The notes beneath the pieces are model-generated. The model searched no databases and was not told the origin of the DNA. It saw only the letters and a list, made by a program, of their open reading frames with translations. Source: Acidobacteriota bacterium (lineage in GTDB: Bacteria; Acidobacteriota; UBA4820; DSQY01). Taken from it: 64,000 nucleotides of DNA. Below, piece by piece: positions 26,807 through 35,643 of the stretch (position 1 is its first letter; every line of letters starts with the position of its first letter). The stretch spans positions 1 to 64,000 of the forward strand of contig JAJYLT010000021.1 of the NCBI GenBank assembly GCA_021787565.1, in the 5' to 3' direction. The translations under genes were made by a program, and so were the position numbers.

Positions 26807-27546
26807 TGGAAGCTGCGCCCTCCGTCCTCCTTTCCGTGGTGGTTCCGGTCTACAACGAGCGGGAGAACCTGCCCCTCCTGCTGACGGAAGTCCGGCGGGC
26901 GCTCGATCCCCTGGGAGAACCTTACGAGATCATCTGCATAGACGACGGCAGCACCGACGGCTCCCTCGACGTGCTCAAGGAACTTGGCCCCATCCACCCC
27001 ATGCTTCGGATCCTCGTCTTCGAGCAGAACGCCGGCCAGAGCGCGGCCTTCGCCGCCGGCTTTCGCGCCGCCCACGGGAACCGCATCGTCACTCTGGACG
27101 CGGACCTACAAAATGATCCGGCGGACATTCCCCGCCTTCTCTCCGAACTGGACCGCTTCGACGCGGCCGTGGGCTGGCGGGTCAAGCGCGCCGATCCCCT
27201 CCTGAAGCGGATCAGCTCTCGCCTGGGGAACGGGGTGCGCAACTGGGCCACCGGCGAGGTGATCGCGGATACGGGATGCTCCCTGAAGGCCTTCCGACGC
27301 GAGGCGCTGGCTCCCCTCAAGCTGTACAGGGGGCTCCACCGCTTTCTGCCTACGCTCATCCGGATGGAGGGCTTCTCGGTGACCCAGGTGAGGGTCAATC
27401 ACCGTCCCAGGACCCATGGAAAGACCAAGTACGGGGTGCTCGATCGCCTCCGCGCGACGGTGCCCGACCTCCTGGCCGTCCGCTGGATGCAGTCGCGCCT
27501 GATCCGGACCAGCGTCAAGGAAGAGCTGGGGCCGTGGCCCTCCTGA
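26803..27546 (+). CDS. Family 2 glycosyltransferase (polyprenyl-phosphate type)
   Basis: 247 residues with the GT-A fold: VVVPVYNERENLP, IDDGSTDGS, LDADLQNDP (the metal-binding acidic motif) and a late HGKTKYG that binds lipid phosphate in dolichol-phosphate-mannose/ArnC-like relatives. It lacks the two carboxy-terminal membrane spans of GtrB/ArnC, so it is a soluble or peripheral DPM1-like type. It likely transfers a sugar from a nucleotide donor to undecaprenyl phosphate at the inner membrane; the sugar is unknown. ATGA overlap with agmatinase. Confidence 0.87.
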   Translation: MMEAAPSVLLSVVVPVYNERENLPLLLTEVRRALDPLGEPYEIICIDDGSTDGSLDVLKELGPIHPMLRILVFEQNAGQSAAFAAGFRAAHGNRIVTLDADLQNDPADIPRLLSELDRFDAAVGWRVKRADPLLKRISSRLGNGVRNWATGEVIADTGCSLKAFRREALAPLKLYRGLHRFLPTLIRMEGFSVTQVRVNHRPRTHGKTKYGVLDRLRATVPDLLAVRWMQSRLIRTSVKEELGPWPS

Positions 27547-27576
27547 GCTGACCCCCTTCACGACCGGGGTGCATCA

Positions 27577-27942
27577 CTATCCCTGCGAGGGGAGGTGGCT
27601 CTTTACCGCGGCCAGAAGCCTGACCAGCGAAAAGGGCTTTTCGATGTAGTCCAAGGCGCCCGCCTCGATGGCGCTCCTGCGGTCCGCCTCCTGGCCCTTG
27701 GCCGAGAGCACCAGCACCGGCGGACGCCGTCGAAGTTTGGCCATCTCTCCGAGCACGGCGAAGCCGTCCATGCCCGGCATGCGCAGATCCAGAAGAAGAA
27801 GATCGGGGGGCTCCTGCCGGAGCTGGGCCAGGAGTTCCGCGCCGCTCTCCGCGGTGCCCACCGAGTAGCCCTCCTTCTCCAGGATGAAGCGGATCATCTC
27901 GAGTATGTCCGGCGTGTCGTCGCAGACCAGGATCCTCGCCAC
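27577..27942 (-). CDS. Single-domain response regulator
   Basis: 121 residues, only a receiver domain: acidic pair D8-D9, phospho-acceptor D52 in LLLLDLRMPGMDG, Ser near 80 in VLSAKG, and the conserved Lys in YIEKPFS. No output domain, so it works like CheY/Spo0F by binding partners. The start is GTG at 27942 behind GGGAGG. It is last in a unit with the DnaQ-like and FabD-like genes (36-base gap) and converges with the glycosyltransferase. The cognate kinase is not in view. Confidence 0.92.
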   Translation of the reverse strand: MARILVCDDTPDILEMIRFILEKEGYSVGTAESGAELLAQLRQEPPDLLLLDLRMPGMDGFAVLGEMAKLRRRPPVLVLSAKGQEADRRSAIEAGALDYIEKPFSLVRLLAAVKSHLPSQG

Positions 27943-27978
27943 CTGGCGCCTCCCAGAGCAGATGCCCGGCCGGTCACC

Positions 27979-28791
27979 TCACGGTCGGGATTCGGCCGGA
28001 GTTCCGTCCACGAAGTCCCTCAACTCCCGCCACGTCGTGATCGGAACCCTCTCCCTCGCCAGATCGACGAGCCGATAGAGGATCCGTCCCGCCGCCCGCG
28101 CGTCGTCCAAGGCCCGATGCCGCGAGGAAAACTCGTAACCGAACCGCTCCGCCAGCGCGTCCAGGCCCCGGCCTTCCTCCCTCGGAATGAGCCTCCGAGC
28201 GAAGCGGAGCGTGCAGAAGGCGGGCTCCCGCAACTGCTCCCCGCGGTCGACGCGCTCGATCTCCTGACGGAGCACGCGCCGATCGAAGGCCAGATTGTGC
28301 GCCACGAGCACCCGCCCGCGCAGCTTCTGCGCCACTTCGGGCCAGACGGCGCCGAAGGTGGGACGGCCCGCCAGGTCAGCCGACGCGATTCCAGTCAGGC
28401 GCTGGACGAACGGCGCCACGGGAGTCCCCGGATCCAGGAGGGTCTCGAAGGCTTCGACTTCCTCTCCGCCCTCGAAGCAGGCGACGCCGATCTCGATGGC
28501 CCTTTCGGGCGTCATCCCGTTCGTCTCGAAATCCACCACCGCGAAGGGGACCCTCTCCACCTCCTCCGTCTCGAAGGGATCACGGCGCGGGGCCAGCCGC
28601 ACCACGCCGTCCCGCACGTCAAAGCGCCCGTCCCGGGCGAGGAGGGCGCCCAGGACTTGGCCTCCGAGTCCCGCGTCCTGTGTGTAAAGGAAGAGGCAAG
28701 CCAGCCCCTCCAGCCCGTACGCCGTCCCCTTCTCCTGGAGGAGGTGCCGGTGGAGGCGCTCCAGAACCCCCTGGGGCTCTCCGGTGCTCAT
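27979..28791 (-). CDS. DnaQ-type 3'-5' exonuclease family protein
   Basis: 270 residues. An amino-terminal region of about 80 residues is helical. An RNase T/DnaQ exonuclease domain follows: Exo I VVDFETNG, Exo II LVAHNLAFDRRVL, Exo III with HRALDDARA, giving the DEDDh set of Asp, Glu and His. It could be a proofreading-like epsilon relative or an RNase/DNase acting alone. The upstream helical segment resembles that of UvrC/DinG-linked exonucleases only loosely. The ATG at 28791 overlaps the stop of the FabD-like gene. Confidence 0.88.
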   Translation of the reverse strand: MSTGEPQGVLERLHRHLLQEKGTAYGLEGLACLFLYTQDAGLGGQVLGALLARDGRFDVRDGVVRLAPRRDPFETEEVERVPFAVVDFETNGMTPERAIEIGVACFEGGEEVEAFETLLDPGTPVAPFVQRLTGIASADLAGRPTFGAVWPEVAQKLRGRVLVAHNLAFDRRVLRQEIERVDRGEQLREPAFCTLRFARRLIPREEGRGLDALAERFGYEFSSRHRALDDARAAGRILYRLVDLARERVPITTWRELRDFVDGTPAESRP

Positions 28792-29705
28792 GCGTTGGAT
28801 TCCCAAAGGCTCGACACCGGAAGAATGTCCATGTCACGGTCCGTCCATCGGGCCATCCGGCCGAGTTCACCACCGGGGGAGAGGTCCAGGAGACGCCGAA
28901 CACCAAGCGCCCTGAGGCCAGCCACTGCGGCCACCCAGTTCGTGGGTGAGGAGAGGGCCTCCGCGACCTCCTTGCGGAACTCCCTGCCGGCGTGAATCAC
29001 GTGCCCATCTCGCGGCGAGACGATTGGCCAGAGAGGATCCGCCGCCGGCACCCCCTGCCACCAGGGAGTCGCCTCGGAGCGGGCTCTCTCCACGTAGCGC
29101 GTATGAAGAGGGACGTCCAGCGGGAGGAGTCGCACGTCCATCACCAGGCCCTTCAGGCGTTCCGTGGCCCGTTCGACGGCGTTCCTGGGCCCCGCGAAAA
29201 CCACCTGCTTGGGGTTGTTGACGTTGGCCACGGCCACCTCGCCCAGGCCCCAGCGGTCGAGCAGGGCCTCGACCTCTGCCCGCGAGAGGCCCGTCTCGGA
29301 GGCCAGCGCGAAACTGCCGGGAGGGAAGTCCTTTCCGTTGGCGGCGTTCACCCTCTCCAGCCATTCCAGGACGGCCGAGGCCTTGACGCAGCGCGCGAAA
29401 AGGCCGGCCGCGTAAAAGCCGAGAGAGTACCCGGCCACCGCCTCCGGCGGCCCGAAGCGAGAAAGGGCCACCTCCGCGCAGAGGGCGCCGTAGAGAACCA
29501 TGGCGGCGGGGGCGATGAAGCGCTCTCCCAGCTCCTCGGCCGGGGCCTGCGTGACCCAGTAGCGGAACCGCCCGCCCGTGAGGCCGTCGAACCCTCCCGC
29601 CAAGCGTTCGAAAGCCTCATCGCCCGCGAGAGGAAGGGCCATGCCGGGTCGTTCGGAGAGCTGCCCGGGCATCAGTATGGCGTAGGGGCCACTATCCCAG
29701 ATCAA
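28788..29705 (-). CDS. FabD-like acyl-carrier-protein acyltransferase
   Basis: 305 residues with the malonyl-CoA:ACP transacylase fold: AILMPGQLSERPGM at the start, nucleophile Ser94 in GYSLGFYAAG, NVNNPKQVVFAG, the catalytic His near 200 in PLHTRYVE, and a final DLSPGGELGRM. The usual GHSLGE elbow is GYSLGF, which may alter acyl choice. The start was set at TTG 29705 because TAGGAG precedes it at the right spacing and the fold begins there; an upstream ATG has no ribosome site. No fatty-acid or polyketide genes lie nearby, so the carrier protein and substrate are unknown. Confidence 0.8.
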   Translation of the reverse strand: MIWDSGPYAILMPGQLSERPGMALPLAGDEAFERLAGGFDGLTGGRFRYWVTQAPAEELGERFIAPAAMVLYGALCAEVALSRFGPPEAVAGYSLGFYAAGLFARCVKASAVLEWLERVNAANGKDFPPGSFALASETGLSRAEVEALLDRWGLGEVAVANVNNPKQVVFAGPRNAVERATERLKGLVMDVRLLPLDVPLHTRYVERARSEATPWWQGVPAADPLWPIVSPRDGHVIHAGREFRKEVAEALSSPTNWVAAVAGLRALGVRRLLDLSPGGELGRMARWTDRDMDILPVSSLWESNA

Positions 29706-29706
29706 A

Positions 29707-29735
29707 TTGACTCCTACAGAGAAGCATATTACCAT
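29707..29735 (+). promoter_or_regulatory. Possible promoter of the cNMP/PBP1A unit
   Basis: TTGACT (29707-29712) and TACCAT (29730-29735), 17 bases apart, in the 50-bp divergent gap. The predicted start would leave almost no leader before GGGAGGAG and the ATG at 29756, so this is tentative. Confidence 0.3.
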
Positions 29736-29755
29736 GCGCGCAGGGAGGAGTCGGA

Positions 29756-30265
29756 ATGGCCCCATTCGAGATGCAGTTGGCGCAGCTGCCCATCCTCCAG
29801 GGGCTGGAACCGGACGAGTTCGCCCTGGTCACCGGCCGGTTCCTCAGGGAACAGTTCCCGAAGGGGTCCCGCATCCTCGAGGAGGGCTACGGCGGCCTGA
29901 AACTGTTCGTCATGCTGGAGGGGAGGATCAGGGTCTACCGCACGATGGGTGACACACCCATCGTCATCACCACCCTCGAACCCCCGGAGACCTTCGGGGA
30001 GATCAGCATCATCGACGGGAATCCCATCTCCGCAACGGTGGAGGCGGAGTCGGACGTGCTGGTCCTGACGCTGAGCCGCGAGGACTTCTACGAGATCGTC
30101 CAGACATCGTGCGTCCTGCAGGCCAAGCTTTACGGCAACCTGCTTCGGACCCTGTGCCAGCGCCTCCGGACCACAACCAACCAGGTCCACGACTACTTCG
30201 CGATCAACAAGGCCCTGTGCGAGAACGAAAGTTTCCGGCAATTCTACAAGCTCTTCACCACTTGA
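29756..30265 (+). CDS. Cyclic-nucleotide-binding domain protein
   Basis: 169 residues, essentially one cNMP-binding jelly roll (FPKGSRILEEGYGGLKLFVMLEGRIRVY, PPETFGEISIIDGNPISATVEA) followed by a long helix. The phosphate-cassette Arg is not in the usual place (NPISATV), so ligand binding may be lost or changed. There is no helix-turn-helix, so it is not a DNA-binding CRP. GGGAGGAG precedes the ATG. Its stop overlaps the PBP1A start by one base (TGATG), so the two are translationally linked. Confidence 0.85.
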   Translation: MAPFEMQLAQLPILQGLEPDEFALVTGRFLREQFPKGSRILEEGYGGLKLFVMLEGRIRVYRTMGDTPIVITTLEPPETFGEISIIDGNPISATVEAESDVLVLTLSREDFYEIVQTSCVLQAKLYGNLLRTLCQRLRTTTNQVHDYFAINKALCENESFRQFYKLFTT

Positions 30266-32793
30266 TGCCCGGCGGCAAGGGCCTCAAGCTGGCGCTCTGG
30301 TTCCTCTTGGCCGGAGTGGTGGCGGGGATGTCGGCGGGTCTGTATGTCACCCGCAACATCCCCGAGGTGGATAGCCTCCAGTTCACCACCCCGAGCCTCA
30401 TGACGCGGATCTACAGCCGGGACGGCCAGGTACTCCAGGAATACGGGGCCGAGAAGAGGACCCTCGTCCACTTTGCCGATATCTCCCCCAACTTCATCCA
30501 CGCGCTGCTCGCCGTCGAGGATTCGGACTTCTACCACCACCACGGCATCTCGATCCGCGGAACGATCAGGGCCGCCTTGCAGGACCTACTGCACGGGAGC
30601 CCCGGCCAAGGAGGGAGCACCCTGACACAGCAGTTGGCCCGGCAATACTTCCTCACGCCGGAAAAGACCATCTCCCGCAAGATTCGCGAAGCCATCCTGG
30701 CCATCAACATCGAGAGGCACTACAGCAAGGACCAGATCCTCGAGATGTACTCCAACAAGGTCTGCTTCGGCTACGGCTATTACGGGGTGGAGGCCAGCTC
30801 ACGGTTCTACTTCAACAAGAAGGCCAAGGACCTCACCATTCCCGAGGCCGCCCTGCTGGCCGGGCTCATCCAGCGCCCGGGCTATTACGCGCCCATCAGC
30901 CATCCGGACCGCGCGCTGGCTCGCCGCAACGCCGTTCTCCTGCGGATGCTGCAGACCAAGTACCTCACGCGGAGCCAGTACGAACAGTACGTGCATGCGC
31001 CGCTGGGCCTATCGCCGGGCTCGGCGGAAAGCGAGAGCCGGGCCCCGTACGTCACCGAGCGCATCCGCATGTACTGCGAGGAGAAATACGGTGAGGAGGC
31101 TCTGTACGAGAAAGGCCTCCAGGTGTACACGACCATCGATCCCGCGCTGCAAGCTCAGGCGCAGCGGGCCGTGGTGGACGGCCTCCACTCCTACACCAAC
31201 CGCCACGGCTACAAGGGGCCGCGCCGTGGAAACGGCGCCCCGCCGGAGTACACGGGCAGCGAGTTCGAGAAGGACGGCCGCTACTGGGCCACCGTCCAGA
31301 GCGTCAGCGCCGGGGATGTGGTGGCGCGCATGGGCCAGACCGAGGTCACCCTCACGCCCAAGAACTGGCCCTGGGCGCCGCAGCTGGTCGCCGGCCGGAC
31401 CTTCCGAGAAGGCGACCGCATCCTGCTCCACGTCACCGATCCCGGCCCGCCCCCCGAGTTCGAGCTGGACCAGGAGCCCAGGGCCCAGGCGGCCCTCATC
31501 GCCATGGACCCGCACACGGGCGAAGTCCTCGCCCTGGTGGGCGGCTACGACTTCTCGCAGTCCATGTACAACCGGGCGATCCAGGCCATGAGGCAGACCG
31601 GCTCCGCCGTCAAGCCCGTCATCTACGGCACCGCCCTGAGTCTGGGGCGTACCCTGGCGGACCCGGTGATCGACGAGCCGACCCTCTTCCTGACGGGCCG
31701 CGAAAACGCCGACCAGCTCTGCACCGAGGGCTACATCCCACGGGATTTCGACCCGGACTATTTCGGCCTCATCACCTACCGGACCGCCCTCGAGCACTCG
31801 GTGAACATCGCGGCCGTCCACATTCTCAACCAGATCGGCTACCAGCGGGTCATCGACACGGCCCGCCGCCTGCACATCACCTCCAAACTCGAGCCCTATC
31901 CCTCGATGGCCCTCGGCGCCTTCGAGATCAGCCTCTGGGAGCTCACGGGGGCATACACGGCCCTGGACAACAACGGCATCTGGGAGCAGCCCCGCTTCAT
32001 GAACCGCATCGCCGACCGAGACGGCAAGACCCTGGAGGAGGTCCGCTCCATCGCCCAGCCCGTCTTCACCCCCGAGGTGAGCTACCTCATGGTCCAGGCC
32101 ATGAAGGGCGTCCTCAAGGAGGGAACGGCCGCCTCGGCGGCGGACATGAAGGGGAATTTCGCCGGCAAGACCGGCACCACCGACAAATACACGGACGGAT
32201 GGTTCATCGGCTTCAACCCCGCGGTTCTCTGCGGCGTCTGGGTCGGAAAAGACGACCATAAGCCCCTCGGTCACTTGGAGACGGGCGCCCGCGTGGCCCT
32301 CCCCATCTGGAGGCAGTTCATGGAGAAGGCCACGGCCGGGCAGCAGGATCTGGACTGGGTCCAGCCCCCCGACATCGTGACCGTTCCGATCGATGCGCAA
32401 ACGGGCCTTCGCGCCGGCCCAGGCACCGCCTGTTCGAAGGTGATCGACGAGTACTTCCTGCGGGGGACCGAGCCCCAGGCTACCTGCGGCCCCAAGGACC
32501 ATCTCCGGGTCACACTCCCCTACTTCCTCCAGCGCTATCCCATCACCGACGGCCTCGCCCTGGTCATCCCCCAATCCGATCTCCAGGCCTGGCTCGCGGA
32601 TTACCCGGCGGTCATCTCCCTTCATGGCCCCAATGCCTTGCTCGTCTCCTGGGGCGGCGCTACATTCACGGTGAAGCTGGAGATCGGGCCGCCTCGCGAA
32701 GGTCCCGTCCCGCAGGCCGTCATGCCCGGTCTCCCCCATGAAGGGGACGTGGCCTGCCGTGCCGTCACCGAGTACATCACCCAAGACCATTGA
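30265..32793 (+). CDS. Class A penicillin-binding protein (transglycosylase/transpeptidase)
   Basis: 842 residues, inner-membrane anchored (span at about 8-28) with the rest in the periplasm. It builds and cross-links peptidoglycan. The GT51 glycosyltransferase domain has VEDSDFYHHHGIS (catalytic Glu near 84) and GGSTLTQQLARQ. An OB-like insert follows (residues 300-400). The transpeptidase has SAVK (nucleophile Ser near 446), SVN in EHSVNIAAVH, and KTGTT near 634. The carboxy-terminal 150 residues beyond the catalytic core are unusual. The ATG overlaps the cNMP gene stop. Confidence 0.95.
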   Translation: MPGGKGLKLALWFLLAGVVAGMSAGLYVTRNIPEVDSLQFTTPSLMTRIYSRDGQVLQEYGAEKRTLVHFADISPNFIHALLAVEDSDFYHHHGISIRGTIRAALQDLLHGSPGQGGSTLTQQLARQYFLTPEKTISRKIREAILAINIERHYSKDQILEMYSNKVCFGYGYYGVEASSRFYFNKKAKDLTIPEAALLAGLIQRPGYYAPISHPDRALARRNAVLLRMLQTKYLTRSQYEQYVHAPLGLSPGSAESESRAPYVTERIRMYCEEKYGEEALYEKGLQVYTTIDPALQAQAQRAVVDGLHSYTNRHGYKGPRRGNGAPPEYTGSEFEKDGRYWATVQSVSAGDVVARMGQTEVTLTPKNWPWAPQLVAGRTFREGDRILLHVTDPGPPPEFELDQEPRAQAALIAMDPHTGEVLALVGGYDFSQSMYNRAIQAMRQTGSAVKPVIYGTALSLGRTLADPVIDEPTLFLTGRENADQLCTEGYIPRDFDPDYFGLITYRTALEHSVNIAAVHILNQIGYQRVIDTARRLHITSKLEPYPSMALGAFEISLWELTGAYTALDNNGIWEQPRFMNRIADRDGKTLEEVRSIAQPVFTPEVSYLMVQAMKGVLKEGTAASAADMKGNFAGKTGTTDKYTDGWFIGFNPAVLCGVWVGKDDHKPLGHLETGARVALPIWRQFMEKATAGQQDLDWVQPPDIVTVPIDAQTGLRAGPGTACSKVIDEYFLRGTEPQATCGPKDHLRVTLPYFLQRYPITDGLALVIPQSDLQAWLADYPAVISLHGPNALLVSWGGATFTVKLEIGPPREGPVPQAVMPGLPHEGDVACRAVTEYITQDH

Positions 32794-32794
32794 C

Positions 32795-33811
32795 GTGGGG
32801 CGGAGGGCCGTCCTCTGGCACGCGGGCGAGTCGGGACGAGTGGTCTGCGACCTGTGCGCCCACCGCTGCACGATCCTCCCGGGGCGTCCGGGCATCTGCC
32901 AGGTGAGGGTGAACGCCGAAGGCGAGCTGCGCACCCTCTGCCACAACCGCCTCATCGCGGCCCACGTGGATCCCATCGAGAAGAAGCCCTTCTTCCACTT
33001 CCTCCCCGGCACGCGCTCCTACTCCATCGCGACCGTCGGCTGCAACTTCCGGTGCCGCTACTGCCAGAACTGGCAGATCAGCCAGGCCGTGCGAGAATTC
33101 AAGGAGACGGAGGGAACAGAGACCGCTCCCGAGAAGGTGGTGGCCGCGGCCATCGCCCAGGCCTGCGACACCATCGCCTACACCTACACCGAGCCGACCA
33201 TCTTCTTCGAGACGTGCGAGAGCGTGGGCCTGCTGGCCCGTGAGGCTGGCCTTCGCAACCTCTTCGTGACGAACGGCTACCTGACCCGCGAGGCCGTCGC
33301 CAGGGCCTCCACCTTTCTGGACGCCGCCAACGTGGACCTCAAGGGGTTCGACGACGGCCGCTACCGCCGCGTGTGCGGCGCCACCCTCAAGGGGGTCCTG
33401 GAGGGGCTGGAGCTGCTCCTGGCGGCCGCGGTCTGGGTCGAGGTGACGACGCTCGTCGTGCCGGGCGTGAACGACTCCGAGCAGGAGTTGCGCTCCATAG
33501 CCCGCTACCTGGCGGGTCTTCGACGCTCCATCCCCTGGCACATCTCCCGGTTCCATCCGGACTACAAGATGCTGGAGGAGGAGGCGACTCCCGTCGCCAC
33601 CCTGGAGCGCGCCTACGCCCTCGGTCGGGAGGCGGGGCTCGATTACGTCTACGTGGGCAACGTGCCCGGGCACCCCGGCGAGAGCACCTTCTGCCCGAAT
33701 TGTGCGACAATGGTCATTACCCGGGAGGGCTTCACGTTGTCTTCCCGGCACATGCGAAGCGGCGCTTGCGGCCGGTGCGGCTCAGTCATTGCCGGCGTGT
33801 TTGCGGACTGA
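32795..33811 (+). CDS. amrS: AmmeMemoRadiSam system radical SAM enzyme
   Basis: 338 residues (or 357 from an ATG at 32738 inside the PBP gene). The radical SAM cluster motif is GCNFRCRYCQNW (C-x3-C-x2-C). Upstream are the family Cys pairs DLCAHRCTILPGRPGIC and KKPFFHF. A late NVPGHPGESTFCPNC and CGRCG give a zinc-like carboxy-terminal set. This is the AmrS/PflA-like group found with AmmeMemoRadiSam proteins, whose reaction is not settled; those partners are absent here. I prefer the GTG just after the PBP stop because family members begin shortly before this region. Neither start has a good ribosome site. Confidence 0.88.
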   Translation: MGRRAVLWHAGESGRVVCDLCAHRCTILPGRPGICQVRVNAEGELRTLCHNRLIAAHVDPIEKKPFFHFLPGTRSYSIATVGCNFRCRYCQNWQISQAVREFKETEGTETAPEKVVAAAIAQACDTIAYTYTEPTIFFETCESVGLLAREAGLRNLFVTNGYLTREAVARASTFLDAANVDLKGFDDGRYRRVCGATLKGVLEGLELLLAAAVWVEVTTLVVPGVNDSEQELRSIARYLAGLRRSIPWHISRFHPDYKMLEEEATPVATLERAYALGREAGLDYVYVGNVPGHPGESTFCPNCATMVITREGFTLSSRHMRSGACGRCGSVIAGVFAD

Positions 33812-33824
33812 AGGAGATCTCCGG

Positions 33825-34244
33825 ATGGCGTTCAACACCAATAGGCAGGATGGCGACCCCGTCGCCGATATCAACGTCACGCCCCTGGTGGACGTGATGC
33901 TCGTGCTCCTGGTCATCTTCATGATCACCACGCCCCTGTTCGAGCGCGGAATCGACGTCAACCTCCCGCAGACCGTCACGAGCAACATCAGCGGGCAGGA
34001 GAGGGTGATCCTGACCATACCGAAGGACAAGAACTACGTCTATTTCAACAGCCAGCCCGTAAACCGCAACCTCATGAAGAGCTATCTGGAGCAGATCTTC
34101 AAGAATCGGCGCGATAAGACGGTCTATCTCTTCGCTGACCAGAGCGTGCCCTACGGTGAGGTGCTCTCCGTCATGGACGAGGTGAAGCAGGCCGGCATCG
34201 AGACCGTCGGCCTGGCCACCGAGCCACCAAGCCACAAGCATTAA
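33825..34244 (+). CDS. ExbD/TolR-family biopolymer transport protein
   Basis: 139 residues. A short cytosolic start ends in DINVTPLVDVMLVLLVIFMITTPLF: the conserved proton-path Asp sits in the span (about residues 19-40). A periplasmic domain follows (VYFNSQPVNRN, DKTVYLFADQSVPYGEVLSVMDEVKQAG). ExbD/TolR works with ExbB/TolQ to power TonB or TolA. No ExbB/TolQ gene is in the window, although a TonB-like gene follows. AAGGAGAT precedes the ATG at 33825. Confidence 0.93.
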   Translation: MAFNTNRQDGDPVADINVTPLVDVMLVLLVIFMITTPLFERGIDVNLPQTVTSNISGQERVILTIPKDKNYVYFNSQPVNRNLMKSYLEQIFKNRRDKTVYLFADQSVPYGEVLSVMDEVKQAGIETVGLATEPPSHKH

Positions 34245-34272
34245 CGGAGCGGGGCTCGCGGGAGGCCGTGCC

Positions 34273-35106
34273 ATGCGACCGGAGGGAACGGGAAGTTCCA
34301 TGGGCGACAGGCCTCCTTCCTCCACCGGCTCGACCTCCAACCGCCGCAGGGCCGCCGGACGGCCGCCGCTCCAACCACGACAGCCCATCCTCTCGAACCT
34401 CAGGCCCCTCAGGAGCAGGTCCGATTCCATCCTGCCCGTGGCCCTCATCCTCTCGGTCCTGGCCCACTTCGTCGCCTTCGCCCTGATCCTGACCCGGGTA
34501 CCGTCCTCCCACAAGCCGCTCTTCAGCGAACCGGTCGTGGTCAGGCTCATCGAGCTGCCCAAGGGTGTGGGCGGGGAGACCGAGGGCACCCCCGGCAAGA
34601 CCCAGGTGAGGCCCCCCCCCAAGGTGACCGAGCCCCCTCCGCGCCAGGAGAAGGCCAAGACCACCCTTCCGGGCAAGGCGCCGCCGCCGCCCAAGGAAGG
34701 CGCATCGGTCGTCCGGTCCGAGAAGCCGGGGAAGGCGCTGGGCCTGGGCCACGGCGGACAGACCGGGCTGGGCGGCAAGGCGGAGGGGCTGATCCTGGAC
34801 GAGCCGACTTTCCAGTACGCCTGGTACAAGGCGCGGCTGGAGGACACCCTCAAGGCCAACTGGAGGAAGCCCATCCTCAATAACACCAAGACGATTTCAG
34901 CCTCGGTCCACTTCATGATCCTGGCCAACGGCACCGTGCAGGGGGTTCAGCTCGTCTCGCCCTCGGGCATCGCGCAGTTCGACCAGTCCGTGCTCAGGGC
35001 GGTATACAGCTCCGTTCCCTTTCCCCATTTTCCCCCGCAGTACACCGATCCCCAGCTCGGAGTCCTCTACACCTTCGAGCTCCTGCCCGAGGGCCAGAAC
35101 CCCTGA
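34273..35106 (+). CDS. TonB-like energy-transducing protein
   Basis: 277 residues. About 50 residues of basic cytosolic sequence come first, then a single span at about 53-73 (ILPVALILSVLAHFVAFALI) with the typical internal His. A Pro/Lys-rich periplasmic stretch follows (PPPKVTEPPPRQEKAK), then a TonB/TolA carboxy-terminal domain (YKARLEDTLKANWRKP, ILANGTVQGVQLVSPSG, FDQSVLRAV). It carries proton-motive energy to outer-membrane partners, which implies a two-membrane envelope. GGGAGG precedes the ATG. It follows ExbD by 28 bases. Confidence 0.88.
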   Translation: MRPEGTGSSMGDRPPSSTGSTSNRRRAAGRPPLQPRQPILSNLRPLRSRSDSILPVALILSVLAHFVAFALILTRVPSSHKPLFSEPVVVRLIELPKGVGGETEGTPGKTQVRPPPKVTEPPPRQEKAKTTLPGKAPPPPKEGASVVRSEKPGKALGLGHGGQTGLGGKAEGLILDEPTFQYAWYKARLEDTLKANWRKPILNNTKTISASVHFMILANGTVQGVQLVSPSGIAQFDQSVLRAVYSSVPFPHFPPQYTDPQLGVLYTFELLPEGQNP

Positions 35107-35138
35107 AGGGAGCGGACCCAGTGCCGAAGCCCTCGCCC

Positions 35139-35542
35139 ATGGAAGTCCGCCCCATAGGGATCGTCCGGTCCGCGCTGAAGACGCGCGACGAGGCGCCCCG
35201 GCAGGGCCGCGAGGGGGCACCCGACGCCTGGCTGGAGATCGACCCCGCCTTCCCGCGGGACTGGAGGGAATCCTGCCCGGCACCGAGGTTCTCCTTCTGA
35301 CGTGGCTTCACCTGGCCAGCCGGGAGCCCCTGAAGGTCCGCCGCCGCCGGCACGCGGGCCAGCCTCCATGCGGGGTCTTCTCTACCCGCTCGCCGGACCG
35401 CCCCAACCCCATCGGGTTGCACCGCGTCACGATCTTGGCGATCGCCCCCGAACGAGGCCTCCACGTCACCCCCCTGGAGGCCCTGGACGGCACGCCCCTC
35501 CTGGACATCAAGCCCGTCCTCTCGCCCGACGGCGAGGAGTGA
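35139..35542 (+). pseudogene. trmO: trmO (tsaA) with a one-base frameshift
   Basis: Two adjacent frames together make a complete TrmO, the enzyme that methylates the N6 of t6A37 in tRNA. The first frame reads MEVRPIGIVRSALKTRDEAP, then QGREGAPDAWLEIDPAFP. It then shifts at the CCC run at 35252-35254. The second frame continues GLEGILPGTEVLLLTWLH, then GVFSTRSPDRPNPIGLHRVT and LEALDGTPLLDIKPVLSPDG to the TGA at 35540. Adding one C would restore the frame. Either the gene is inactive or one base is missing in the assembly. A GTG at 35121 is an alternative start. Confidence 0.85.
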
Positions 35543-35643
35543 CGGCGGGCCCTCTCCACCTCGGCTGTACCCCATCCCGCCGGCAACCGCGCCTCCGCCC
35601 GCACGCCTTGCGGCCCCGGCTTTCATCAGGTATTCTCGTCGGC

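Noticed and set aside
31009-33012. A 667-codon open frame antisense to the PBP gene
   Set aside because: Low-complexity translation opposite a well-supported gene; shadow of codon bias.
35250-35260. Programmed frameshift in trmO
   Set aside because: No slippery heptamer and no downstream structure; TrmO is not known to use frameshifting.
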